A stretch of 64,000 bases of DNA, from NCBI GenBank assembly GCA_024958655.1, contig JANWUR010000010.1, positions 1 through 64,000 on the forward strand, read 5' to 3'. Positions 36,233 through 44,321 of this stretch are shown here, in pieces. This DNA is from Cyanobium sp. FGCU6 (lineage in GTDB: Bacteria > Cyanobacteriota > Cyanobacteriia > PCC-6307 > Cyanobiaceae). Below the pieces are notes generated by a model. It was given only the letters and a program-made list of their open reading frames with translations. It was not told the DNA's origin and did not search any database. Numbering within the stretch: the stretch's first letter is position 1; every line of letters starts with the position of its first letter. A program made the translations under genes and the position numbers.

Positions 36233-36826
36233 TCACGGGGCGGCACCTCCTTTCCCCTGGCGTTGCAGCTGAGGCAGTGCCTCGCGCAGCAGCAGCTCAT
36301 CGGCACCGTCCTTGAGCAGATAGCCCTCCTGCCGGAAATGGGAGAGCGCCTTGGTGACGGTCACCCGGGTCAGCCCCGAGATCTCCGCCAGTTGCCGATG
36401 GGTGAGGTTCATGTCCTCGAAGGACAGGCTGACGCCGCGGCTGCTGACCCGGCCGAAGCGCTCGCCGATCCACAGCAGCAGCTGAAACAGGCGTGATTCC
36501 GCCGGGCGTGTGCGACTGAGGCGCAGCAGCGTGGAGGTCTGCAGGCATTGGTCCAGCAGAAAGGTCTCGCGTTCCTCCGGGCTGGGATTCCTCTCTTCGA
36601 TTCGTGTCGCGGACAGCGCCAGCAGCTGCAACGGCGTCACGGTGATCAGCGAGGGAATCACCAGCTCGCCGGGGCCCCAGAGGCCGAAGGTACAGGCTTC
36701 GCCACAGTCGCTCCAGCTGGCCACCCGCAGATAGCCGTCTTCGATCCGCCAGTTGAGATTGGAAGGGACGGCCGCACCGGCCTGGAGGCTCAGGTGCAGA
36801 TCACGGGCTGTCATGGCAGTCGGCAT
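36233..36826 (-). CDS. Crp/Fnr-family transcription regulator next to nrtA (copy 1)
   Basis: About 197 residues. A divergent effector domain (CTFGLWGPGELVIPSLI) lacks the usual cAMP-binding RExxxxS pocket. The C-terminal winged helix reads MNLTHRQLAEISGLTRVTVTKALSHFR, close to the NtcA recognition helix (TRVTVTR). The ATG at 36826 is preferred over an upstream TTG (36868) because a GTA-N8-TAC site at 36896-36909 would place transcription start between them. It lies upstream of nrtA in the same direction. A close paralogue precedes sbtA. Confidence 0.85.
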   Translation of the reverse strand: MPTAMTARDLHLSLQAGAAVPSNLNWRIEDGYLRVASWSDCGEACTFGLWGPGELVIPSLITVTPLQLLALSATRIEERNPSPEERETFLLDQCLQTSTLLRLSRTRPAESRLFQLLLWIGERFGRVSSRGVSLSFEDMNLTHRQLAEISGLTRVTVTKALSHFRQEGYLLKDGADELLLREALPQLQRQGKGGAAP

Positions 36827-36895
36827 GGCAGGAATAGCGGGCAATGGTGAGATCAACGAATCGATCAACCGGGAGTCATTGACTGTGTCCGGCTA

Positions 36896-36909
36896 GTAGT
36901 CACAAATAC
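36896..36909 (-). promoter_or_regulatory. Perfect NtcA-type box (GTA-N8-TAC)
   Basis: The sequence is GTAGTCACAAATAC, centred about 76 bp before the regulator ATG. NtcA activates cyanobacterial nitrogen genes from GTAN8TAC sites centred near -41. A start near 36861 would fit, although a good TAN3T -10 is not visible. A few chance matches of this motif are expected in 64 kb, so position is the main support. Confidence 0.45.
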
Positions 36910-37303
36910 GCAAGCGAACCTGACTCCAGAGCCTGGCAATTCAGGCTGGAGATGAATCGAACTCGGTCAACCTCGAAGGGCTGCCGAACTGGCTTCAGGC
37001 AGGTGACAGCGAAAGCTGCAGGAGTTGCCACTGCCCTGGGCCCGTTGTTGGAAGCCCTGGCCAGTGGCTAAGGATGGCCAGATGTCATGCGGAAGTGGTG
37101 TCCCATGAAGTTGGCAAACCATAGGGAGTGCTTGGCGCAACCTGGGGCGGCTGACGCGAACCATCGCTCATTGCCTCGATAAGCCTGCCTGATCGCATCC
37201 TCCAGGATGCCCAGAACCCTTGTGATCACTGCACTCCCTTGTGCGTTTGACTCCACTCAACAATTCTGCGCAACTGGAATTGATGGCCACGACTTGCTGC
37301 CAG

Positions 37304-37317
37304 GTTGTCTAGACAAC
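37304..37317. promoter_or_regulatory. 14-bp perfect palindrome
   Basis: GTTGTCTAGACAAC is a perfect dyad in a non-coding, AT-richer stretch, resembling an operator half-site pair. No known regulator consensus was matched. Confidence 0.4.
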
Positions 37318-37388
37318 AAGGGGTAGTGTGCTGTTCTCGTCCCGTTGCCATCGTTTCCCCGCTTGCATCTGCGTTCCTGCAGATCTGA

Positions 37389-37414
37389 ATCCGCTGCGTG
37401 GCAACGCAGCGGAT
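37389..37414. other. Stable hairpin downstream of the sigma factor gene
   Basis: Arms ATCCGCTGCG and CGCAGCGGAT enclose a 6-nt loop. There is no strong T-run on the minus strand, so it is at best a weak terminator for the sigma gene, whose stop lies about 115 bp away. It could instead be an RNA structure. Confidence 0.4.
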
Positions 37415-37527
37415 GTTCTTCCCATGGCCAAGGCCCTAAGCTCCGCCCGCTCGGCCAACCCGACCGGATAGCAGGGATGGTCCGGCGTTGGCGAGCCCCT
37501 GTTCAGGCTTCAGCTCTGCTGATCAGT

Positions 37528-38499
37528 TCAGGCCTCGAGGTAGTCGGTATACCCCTGCGACAGTTCGCGGATGGCCGCGTTGGCCCGCCGCTCGAGCCCG
37601 CGGGCGCTGTCGCGGGTGATGCCCATACGCCGTGCGGTGGCACTCAGGCTCAGGGGTTGTTCCGCCGTGAGTCCATAGCGGAAGCGCAGCAGGGTGGCCT
37701 CCTGGTCAGGCAGATCATTGAGCAGCCGTTCGATGTCCTGCTGCATCAGGGCCGTGGCGACCTGTTCCTGCGGGTTGGTGCTGCGGCAGGCCAGGGTGTC
37801 CTGCAGGCGCAGGTCGCTGTTTGCGCCGTGCTGAGCATCGAGGCTCAGCGGCTCCTGGGCGCGGAAGAGCACCTCGCGGATGTCAAGCGCCTTGAGCCCC
37901 GTGGCGGCAGCAAGTTCCGCCAGGCTGGGATCACGGCCCAGTTGCTGGCCCAGGCTCTGTTGGCATTGCCGGAGCCGCTGCAGTTGCTCCACCATCGTGG
38001 AGGGGAGGCGGATCGTGCGGCCCCGGCTGATCAGGGCGCTGCCGATGCCATCGCGGATCCACCAGGTGGCATAGGTGGAGAAGCGATAGCCACGGCTCGG
38101 GTCAAAGCGCTCGACAGCCTTGATCAGACCGATGGTGCCTTCCTGGATCAGATCCTCCAGATCAGCGGGGCGATGTTGATAGCGTTTGGCCATGCTGATC
38201 ACCAGCCGCAGGTTGGCCACCACCATGCGGCTGCGCGCCCGTTCGGCGCGATGCAGATCGCGCTGAAGCTTTCTGAGCGTCAGGCCCGCTTCCAGGGCCC
38301 AGGCCTCGTGACAGGGGGCCGAGCCTCCGGCTCGGATCGTCATCTCCTCCTTCACCTCCAGCAACTGGCGGCCTTTCTGAACTTGGCGGGCCAGAGAGAT
38401 CTCGTCGCACGCTGTGAGCAGAGGGACTCGTGAAATGGCACGGATGTGCAGACTGAGTGCGTCGCAGCGGCCCGTAGGGCGCTTCTGTGGCGCAGGCAT
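37528..38499 (-). CDS. Divergent group-2-like RNA polymerase sigma factor
   Basis: A 323-residue sigma-70 family protein. Region 2 is clear (NLRLVISMAKRYQHR, DLIQEGTIGLIKAVERFDPSRGYRFSTYATWWIR), region 3 follows, and region 4 ends the protein (LPDQEATLLRFRYGL). Two promoter-contact segments differ from housekeeping sigma: region 2.4 reads WWIRDGIGSALISRGRTIRLP-type instead of WWIRQAITRAI, and region 4.2 reads MGITRDSARGLERRANAAI. This suggests an alternative promoter specificity. It stands between the nitrogen and bicarbonate uptake operons on the same strand. Confidence 0.88.
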   Translation of the reverse strand: MPAPQKRPTGRCDALSLHIRAISRVPLLTACDEISLARQVQKGRQLLEVKEEMTIRAGGSAPCHEAWALEAGLTLRKLQRDLHRAERARSRMVVANLRLVISMAKRYQHRPADLEDLIQEGTIGLIKAVERFDPSRGYRFSTYATWWIRDGIGSALISRGRTIRLPSTMVEQLQRLRQCQQSLGQQLGRDPSLAELAAATGLKALDIREVLFRAQEPLSLDAQHGANSDLRLQDTLACRSTNPQEQVATALMQQDIERLLNDLPDQEATLLRFRYGLTAEQPLSLSATARRMGITRDSARGLERRANAAIRELSQGYTDYLEA

Positions 38500-38654
38500 C
38501 GGAGGGATGTCTGAGGGGTGAGTCGTGTAACTTTAATGACCGGGATTGGGCCGTGGGTGTGGAACGGGATCAGCCGAGGAGCAGTAGCTCAAATTGCTGC
38601 GATCAGAGTGGCTGATCAGTCATTCCTGGATCAGTCAGTTCGGCCGCTGTTGCG

Positions 38655-39128
38655 CTAGGGCTGACGCGGTGGAAGATCCTCGACATCCAGTGATCGGTTG
38701 GCGCCCTGTCCCGCCTTGCGGATCAGCCAGTACGCCGCCGCCAGGCCCACCACAATCAGGCCGAAGCCTGCCATCAGCGGCGCCTTGTTGTCCGTGCCCG
38801 GTGGCAGCACGATCACCTTTCGGGCCACGGCGGTGAGGGCGGTGAGCAGCACAAGTTCGATCTGCACCACCTGATCGCGCAGATAGGCCGTCACGTTCTG
38901 CAGCACCTCCAGGGCAATGAAGATGAGCAGCAGGCGATCGAGCAGCTTGATCAGGCTGCCATCGAACCAGTCGGTCTGCCACTGGACCACCTTGACGCCG
39001 GACTGCAACAGCAATTCAAAGGTGGCAAACCCGATCACCACGGCCAGCAACAGGGCCAGAATCTTGGCCAGCTGACGCTCATAGCTGTGAATGACTCTGA
39101 GAAATCGTTTGTCGCTGAACAGTTCCAT
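38655..39128 (-). CDS. PsiE-like membrane protein (copy 2)
   Basis: A 157-residue protein with an amphipathic N terminus and four membrane segments (ILALLLAVVIGFATFELLL, LLDRLLLIFIALEVL, VQIELVLLTALTAVARKVIVL, GFGLIVVGLAAAYWLI). The ALEVLQNVTAYLRDQVVQIELVLLTALTAVAR pattern matches the PsiE family better than copy 1 does. Role unknown. It lies upstream of the sigma gene in the same direction, about 155 bp away. Confidence 0.78.
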   Translation of the reverse strand: MELFSDKRFLRVIHSYERQLAKILALLLAVVIGFATFELLLQSGVKVVQWQTDWFDGSLIKLLDRLLLIFIALEVLQNVTAYLRDQVVQIELVLLTALTAVARKVIVLPPGTDNKAPLMAGFGLIVVGLAAAYWLIRKAGQGANRSLDVEDLPPRQP

Positions 39129-39455
39129 GGCACAGCAGAGCGAATGTCGTTGTTATCCTTCCAGGCCCTGATGGGGCACGGGTCAAGGGCGGACCCGTGC
39201 CACCCTCATCTGCGCTGGCGCAAAAAGCCAAGTCTGGGTCTGCGCAGTCGGCTCCGGCATCCTATGAAATGGCACCAGGGCTTGGGGGGGGGGGAGATTT
39301 CCTGCGCGTCTATGTCCGTTGGCACGTCCGGAAGCAGCCCTGCCTCGGAGGGGGTAAAAAAAAGACCCCAGCTGATGGGCTGGGGTCTGTGGAGGTGTGT
39401 AGGTCAGCGCCGGTTCCCGGATGGCATGCCCCCATCGCAAAAAGGTCGCCAGAGA
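39129..39455. other. Intergenic region between sbtB and the PsiE-like gene
   Basis: This region contains the sbtB terminator and an uninterrupted run of eleven G at 39284-39294, which is prone to slippage. No convincing ORF or RNA gene is seen. The promoter of the PsiE-like gene should lie at its left edge, where the minus strand reads GATAAC. Confidence 0.5.
39356..39388 (-). terminator. Rho-independent terminator of sbtA-sbtB
   Basis: On the minus strand, a 10-bp stem (AGACCCCAGC / GCTGGGGTCT, 6-nt loop) is followed by eight T. It lies about 70 bp downstream of the sbtB stop. Confidence 0.92.
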
Positions 39456-39770
39456 TCAGAACTTGTGATCGCGCAGAGCCTCGACCTGGTAGATGTAGGT
39501 GATGATCGAGAAGTCGGCGTAGTATTTCTTTTCAATCTCGCGTGTGATCTTGTCGGCCAGTTCGCGCGTGCCGGTGAGCACCTCGATCTTCACGTTGGAG
39601 AGCGTGTGTGACACGCTCGGCTCCCCGGTGGAGCGCACGTTACGGCTGCCTTCGCCGCCGGCGGCGTTGACGGTGTAGCCGGTGGCCCCGGCTTCCTTGA
39701 TCAGCTTGGTGAGTTTCTTGGAGAGGACCTCCTCGGCGACGATCACCAGCTTCCAGACCTGTTGACTCAT
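39456..39770 (-). CDS. sbtB: PII-like bicarbonate-transport regulator SbtB
   Basis: A 104-residue PII-like trimer subunit beginning [16 protein letters not shown], with the flexible T-loop region around [16 protein letters not shown]. SbtB binds adenyl nucleotides (cAMP, AMP, ADP, ATP) and gates SbtA. The sequence has no cysteine at all and ends EALRDHKF, so the C-terminal redox Cys pair known from Synechocystis SbtB is absent. It follows sbtA by 40 bp. Confidence 0.95.
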   Translation of the reverse strand: MSQQVWKLVIVAEEVLSKKLTKLIKEAGATGYTVNAAGGEGSRNVRSTGEPSVSHTLSNVKIEVLTGTRELADKITREIEKKYYADFSIITYIYQVEALRDHKF

Positions 39771-39810
39771 GGCTATGAACCCAGTTTGGTGGAAAAACGA
39801 TAGTTTAGTG

Positions 39811-40812
39811 TCAGTTTATCCGGCCGAGCATCATCTCCGCGATCCCGATGAACAGCGGGATGCAGATGGCGATCGCCACGGGCGTGCCGATGGCCGTGGA
39901 AGCGCCGATGTAGGCCGAGGGGTTGGCGGAGGGGATGCCGGCACGAAGGGTAGGCGGGCCGGAGATGTCGGAACTGGAGGCGGCGATCACGGCAAGCACC
40001 ACCGCACCGCCGATGCTGAAGCCTGTGAGCTTGTGGATGATCAGGCCAAGGCCGAAAGCCAGGAAGCCATGCACGATCGGGGCGATGAAGGCATAGATCG
40101 CAAACCACTGAGCAACCTTGCGAAGCTCGTTCATGCGCTGGGCCGCTTCCATCCCCATGATGATCATCAGGATGGACAGGAAGCCTTTGAACAGGGGGTT
40201 GAAGAAGCTCTCATAAACTGGTTCAGGCTTGGTGAGGATGCCGAGGGCCACACCCATCAGCAGGGCCGTGACGGCCGAGCTCTGCAGACTTTCCTTGATG
40301 ATCGGCCAGATCTCCACTTTCTCGGCCTGGCCGGTTTTTTTGCTGATGTACACGCTGGCCACCACGATCGCCGTCACCAGCGCCGGGATGTCCATAAATG
40401 GGTAGAGAGCCGCCGTCCAGGCCTCATAAGGCACCTTCGCGGCATCCAGGCCAGGCAGCACAGCGGCCAGCGTGGAGCCGCTCACCGCGCCGAAAAGGCC
40501 GCCGGTGGCCACCGCATCCGGCACCTTGATGCCAGGCATCCGGCCAAGCGTCCAGCGGCTGATGAACACGATCACGATGCCGATCAACACAGCCGCAAGC
40601 GCCGGCAGGAAGATCTCGGAGGGATTGGAGTTGCGGATGGCGATGCCACCTGTGAGGCCAATCTTCATCAGCAGGAAGAAGCTGATGAATTTGTAGATCG
40701 AATCGGGGATGGCCAGCTGGCTGCCAAGGGAGGCAACCACGATGCCGCCGATCAGGAATCCGAGTGTCGGCGACTGGAGTTGCTGAAGAAAAAGTGTTAG
40801 AAATTCGTTCAC
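39811..40812 (-). CDS. sbtA: Sodium-dependent bicarbonate transporter SbtA
   Basis: A 333-residue polytopic protein. [23 protein letters not shown] at the N terminus, [21 protein letters not shown] mid-protein and [28 protein letters not shown] near the C terminus match SbtA. It imports HCO3- with Na+ at high affinity in the plasma membrane, as part of the CO2-concentrating mechanism. It lies between a Crp/Fnr gene upstream and sbtB downstream on one strand. It is shorter than the roughly 374 residues of Synechocystis SbtA. Confidence 0.95.
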   Translation of the reverse strand: MNEFLTLFLQQLQSPTLGFLIGGIVVASLGSQLAIPDSIYKFISFFLLMKIGLTGGIAIRNSNPSEIFLPALAAVLIGIVIVFISRWTLGRMPGIKVPDAVATGGLFGAVSGSTLAAVLPGLDAAKVPYEAWTAALYPFMDIPALVTAIVVASVYISKKTGQAEKVEIWPIIKESLQSSAVTALLMGVALGILTKPEPVYESFFNPLFKGFLSILMIIMGMEAAQRMNELRKVAQWFAIYAFIAPIVHGFLAFGLGLIIHKLTGFSIGGAVVLAVIAASSSDISGPPTLRAGIPSANPSAYIGASTAIGTPVAIAICIPLFIGIAEMMLGRIN

Positions 40813-40908
40813 TTCTGTTCTTGGGAGAATGACTGAAACAAGCTGTTGATCGCTGGAAACGATCTCAGTGGGGGATCTCTGCTGGTCAGCTTTCTGAACT
40901 CCATCGAC

Positions 40909-41484
40909 TCAGCTCTCCCTCTGGAAGAGGTTAATCGCCTCTGCCGACAACATGTCCGTGTCGCCAATCCGCAGCAGCCAACCCTGCAGGCGAAATTGTC
41001 CGAGGGACTTGGTCACGGTGACCCTCGATACGCTCGCCATCTCTGCCAGCTGACGGTGGGTCAGATTCATAGCCTCCAGAGGCACGGACCGTCCCTGCTC
41101 ATCGCCTGAACCGAATCGCTCGCTGAGCCAGATCAGCAGATTGAACAGTCGTGTTTCAACCGGCCGGACACGCGTGAGTTGCAGCAGCATGCCCATCTGC
41201 TTGATCTGGGTCCTGGAACAGTGTTGTTGCTCGTCAGGACTGGGACTCCATTCATGGACCGTTGCTCGGGAGAGGGCACGCAATTCCACAGGTTGCAGAC
41301 TTAGAAGCTGTGGCATCACGATCTCCCCCGGGCCCCAGATTCCCAGGGTGTAGGTCTCCGCGAGATCGGTTTGGCCTATGGCCCTGACATAGCCATGATT
41401 CACGCGCCAGCAGAGGTGAACTGGCAGCAACTGACCCGCGTCCAGAGTAAACTGTAGGCCTTGTTCAGGCATGGTTAAGTGCAT
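40909..41484 (-). CDS. Crp/Fnr-family transcription regulator next to sbtA (copy 2)
   Basis: A 191-residue paralogue of the regulator beside nrtA. Shared segments include TLGIWGPGEIVMPQLL, VRPVETRLFNLLIWLSERFG and the winged helix MNLTHRQLAEMASVSRVTVTKSL. The effector domain lacks a recognisable cAMP pocket. It lies 96 bp upstream of sbtA in the same direction, so it could be cotranscribed with sbtA-sbtB or regulate it. Confidence 0.85.
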   Translation of the reverse strand: MHLTMPEQGLQFTLDAGQLLPVHLCWRVNHGYVRAIGQTDLAETYTLGIWGPGEIVMPQLLSLQPVELRALSRATVHEWSPSPDEQQHCSRTQIKQMGMLLQLTRVRPVETRLFNLLIWLSERFGSGDEQGRSVPLEAMNLTHRQLAEMASVSRVTVTKSLGQFRLQGWLLRIGDTDMLSAEAINLFQRES

Positions 41485-41904
41485 TGCCGCAGCATGTCAG
41501 TGATGGGACCTTCATCGGTGCCTGCTGACACCTGCATGTGTTGCCGTGCAACAGTAGGTACCGGTTGATCCGGATTGGGTCGACGATCCCGCAGCAGGCC
41601 CGATGCCAATCATCAGCTTTCCTAATCCAGCTGAGGCACCGATGTTCGTGGATTACACGACTAAGTTCCCTGGCTACATTGCGGCGTTTTCCATGAAAAT
41701 GCGGCCCTGGAAGGCCGCTTGTTCGTTGCTTCGCGCTCCTTGTCTGGGGCGTTGCGCTCTCATCGGACCTCGCTCCGGATCATCCGGATGACGGCATGCG
41801 CACGGTGTCTGAGGCCGCCCTCGATGGACCATCAGATGTGGAGTTGCTTCTCAAAAAAATGGACATGGCCATGCCATGTCCCCTGGGCTGCACCGCGGAA
41901 GGCC
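41485..41904. other. Intergenic region between bicA and the second Crp/Fnr gene
   Basis: This 420-bp region carries the bicA terminator at its right side and should carry the promoter of the crp-sbtA-sbtB unit. A second small hairpin (GCGGCC / GGCCGC) lies at 41701-41718. No credible ORF was found. Confidence 0.5.
41853..41881 (-). terminator. Rho-independent terminator of bicA
   Basis: On the minus strand, the stem GGACATGGC / GCCATGTCC with a 3-nt loop is followed by A and seven T. It lies just downstream of the bicA stop. Confidence 0.9.
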
Positions 41905-43590
41905 TCAGGCCAGGCCGGCGACGGCCTGCTGCAGCGCATCGAAGCGGCTGAGGCTGGTGCGTTCGGCAGGCAGTTTCTTGTAGAGACCCAGTTTTTCAAG
42001 CCGTCGCTGGGTGGTGCCTGCAGCACCCACCACGAACACCTGGCGACCCTTCTCGATCGCCTCCTCCACGGCATTCTCCACCGCGAGAGCTGCCGTGACC
42101 CCGAGGTGTGACACCTCTGAGAGATCAAAGATCACCGCCTTGCAGTCGCTGATCGCGTTGTGCTCTCGGCCGATCGCCTTGGCCACCCCGAAGATCATGG
42201 CGCCAGTGAGCTGGAACAGCAGCACCTGCCCCTTGCCCTGGTCCAGAAGGGCTTTTTCATCCTCCGAAAGCATCAGATCACCATCACCGGTGCTGATCGA
42301 CTTGACCGATTTCGCCTGCAGCGAACTCATCTTGTCGATCGTCAGGATGTTGGCGATGAACACGCCGATGCCCACGGCGGCGATCAGATCCACCAGCACG
42401 GTGAGGGCGATCACCAGATACATGATCAGGGCGCCCTTGATGGAGATCAGATGGGCGCGCTTCAGGAAGCCCCAGTCGACGATGTCCACACCCACCTTGA
42501 GGGCGATGCCGGCCAACACGGCCTGGGGAATCTGGGAGGCCAGATCCTTGAAGGCGAGAATCACCAGCATCAGGATCAGGGCCCGGCTGATGCCGGAGAG
42601 GGCGCTGAGCCCGCCCGCCTGGATGTTCACCACCGTGCCCATCGTGGCGCCGGCACCCGGCAGTCCGCCGAACAGGCCGGAGACCAGGTTGCCGAGCCCC
42701 TGACCGATCAGCTCCTTGTTGGAATCATGTTCGGTGCGGGTGATGCTGTCGGCGATCACGGCCGTGAGCAAGGCATCGATGCAACCGAGCATGCCGAGCA
42801 CGGCAGCATCCACAAGCATGATCCGCAGATCGTCCAGCTCGAAATAGGGGACCCGCAGCTGGGGAAAACCGGAGGCAAGTTCGCCGATGCGGCGGATCCC
42901 TTCACCGCCACCTGTGAGCAGCGTGAGCGACAGCAGGGTGCCCACCACCAGGGCGATCAGCTGGGGCGGGGCGATCTTCTTCACTGCAGCGGGTGTGAGC
43001 CACAGAATGGCCAGGGTGATCACCGCCAGGATCACTTCACCGGGGCGGGCGTTGGCAACCAGCTGGGGCAGGGCATTGAGCGTGCCCATGACGCCACCTT
43101 TTGGGATGGCCTGGCCCAGGAATGGACCGATCTGCAGCACCACCAGGATGATGCCGATGCCGCTCATGAAGCCCGAGATCACCGTGTAGGGCATCTGGGT
43201 GATGTAGCGGCCCAGCTTCAGGAAACCGAAGAGGATCTGGAACACACCGGCCAGCATCACCACCGTGAAGGCCATGGCCAGGCCGGTCTCGGGGTTGCGG
43301 GCCGTGAGGCTGGCGATCACTGCCGTGATCACCACCGTCATCGGACCGGTGGGTTCGGAGATCAGTGCCGGCGTGCCACCGAACAGAGCGGCGAACAGGC
43401 CCACCAGCACGGCCCCCCAGAGGCCGGCGGAGGCACCGGCTCCGGAGGCCACGCCGAAGGCCAGGGCCAGGGGCAGGGCCACGATGGCGGCGGTGACGCC
43501 GCCGAACAGATCCCCCTTGATGTTCGTGGTGCTGATGTGGTTCAGCACCCGCAGACCCGGGCGCCGTGGCGGCGCCGATGAGGTTGTCAT
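41905..43590 (-). CDS. bicA: SulP-family sodium-dependent bicarbonate transporter BicA
   Basis: A 561-residue SulP transporter very close to cyanobacterial BicA throughout. Segments include NIKGDLFGGVTAAIVALPLALAFGVASGAGA, ISEPTGPMTVV, MPYTVISGFMSGIGII and TRTEHDSNKELIGQGLGN. The C-terminal STAS domain (from about residue 440) has LFQLTGAMIFGVAKAIGREHNA. BicA imports bicarbonate with Na+ at low affinity and high flux. The ATG at MTTSSAPP is chosen over a longer frame. It follows the Mrp operon by 71 bp and may be cotranscribed with it. Confidence 0.95.
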   Translation of the reverse strand: MTTSSAPPRRPGLRVLNHISTTNIKGDLFGGVTAAIVALPLALAFGVASGAGASAGLWGAVLVGLFAALFGGTPALISEPTGPMTVVITAVIASLTARNPETGLAMAFTVVMLAGVFQILFGFLKLGRYITQMPYTVISGFMSGIGIILVVLQIGPFLGQAIPKGGVMGTLNALPQLVANARPGEVILAVITLAILWLTPAAVKKIAPPQLIALVVGTLLSLTLLTGGGEGIRRIGELASGFPQLRVPYFELDDLRIMLVDAAVLGMLGCIDALLTAVIADSITRTEHDSNKELIGQGLGNLVSGLFGGLPGAGATMGTVVNIQAGGLSALSGISRALILMLVILAFKDLASQIPQAVLAGIALKVGVDIVDWGFLKRAHLISIKGALIMYLVIALTVLVDLIAAVGIGVFIANILTIDKMSSLQAKSVKSISTGDGDLMLSEDEKALLDQGKGQVLLFQLTGAMIFGVAKAIGREHNAISDCKAVIFDLSEVSHLGVTAALAVENAVEEAIEKGRQVFVVGAAGTTQRRLEKLGLYKKLPAERTSLSRFDALQQAVAGLA

Positions 43591-43661
43591 CGCTACAGGC
43601 GAGGGTTGGCGCGGAACCTTAGGCAGTGCGTACGGAACCTGGGTCGCGCCCCGGCTGCAAC

Positions 43662-44321
43662 TCACAGCAGGCCGCGATGGCGCACCAGCCGTTGCACCAT
43701 CGCCCAGGAGCCCAGCGTCACCTTGACGCCCACCAGCAGGTTGAGCAGCGGGATCCAGCCGCCGCTGAGCAGCGTGCCGAATTGCCCCCCTGCCGGCGTC
43801 AGCTCCAGCAGCGCCAGCAGGGCCAGCAGCAGAAAGCCGAGCACCGCCGCCTTCTCGAGCAGATCGGCCCGGTAGCGGCGAAACAGCCTTTCACTGCGCT
43901 CGGCGCCGCCGCTGATCAGCTGCAGGCCGATCGCCGTGCCGCCCGCCACCCCTGCCGCGAAACCGCCGCCGGGGCTGAGATGGCCGCGCAGGGCCAGCTC
44001 CACCGCCACCAGGGCGGCGATGGTGGAGCCCAGCTCGCACAGCACCTGGGAGGGCGGGTCCTCAAGTCCGCGAATCCGCTGGCGTGTCGGTTCGCCGGCC
44101 AGCACCATCCTCACGCCGATGGCCGCCAGGGTGAACACCACCACCTCCGCCACCGTGTCGAACAGGCGCGTGTGCAGGATCACGCCCGACACCAGGTTGG
44201 GCACCTGGGTCTGCTGGGCCAGGGCCGCGATCAGCGGTTCGATGGAGGTGGCCGTGGGCAGGGTGCTGGCCAGCGGAGCGGCGAACAGGGCGATGGCGGC
44301 CAGGAGATACAGCCAGGTCAT
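43662..44321 (-). CDS. mrpB: Mrp antiporter subunit B-like protein
   Basis: A 219-residue membrane protein of the MnhB family. An N-terminal segment (LYLLAAIALFAAPLASTLP) is followed by VSGVILHTRLFDTVAEVVVFTLAAIGVRMV, and the second half has GHLSPGGGFAAGVAGGTAIGLQLI, the MnhB signature. It belongs to a multi-subunit Na+(K+)/H+ antiporter. It overlaps the preceding gene by 4 bp and is the last mrp gene before bicA. Confidence 0.88.
   Translation of the reverse strand: MTWLYLLAAIALFAAPLASTLPTATSIEPLIAALAQQTQVPNLVSGVILHTRLFDTVAEVVVFTLAAIGVRMVLAGEPTRQRIRGLEDPPSQVLCELGSTIAALVAVELALRGHLSPGGGFAAGVAGGTAIGLQLISGGAERSERLFRRYRADLLEKAAVLGFLLLALLALLELTPAGGQFGTLLSGGWIPLLNLLVGVKVTLGSWAMVQRLVRHRGLL

Larger units (their letters stand above)
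36869..37527. other. 660-bp intergenic region between a Crp/Fnr gene and the sigma factor gene
   Basis: The region holds the NtcA-type box, a perfect 14-bp palindrome at 37304-37317 and a 10-bp-stem hairpin at 37389-37414. Short minus-strand ORFs (for example 37068-37256) have no recognisable similarity and look non-coding. A small RNA is possible but not shown. Confidence 0.5.

Noticed and set aside
37345-38433. Long plus-strand ORF opposite the sigma factor gene
   Set aside because: Its translation is low-complexity and Gln/Ala-rich, and the minus frame is a clear sigma-70 protein; it is an antisense artefact of high GC.
41701-41718. Small hairpin GCGGCC-N6-GGCCGC as a terminator
   Set aside because: No T-run on either strand and only six pairs; a better bicA terminator lies at 41853-41881.
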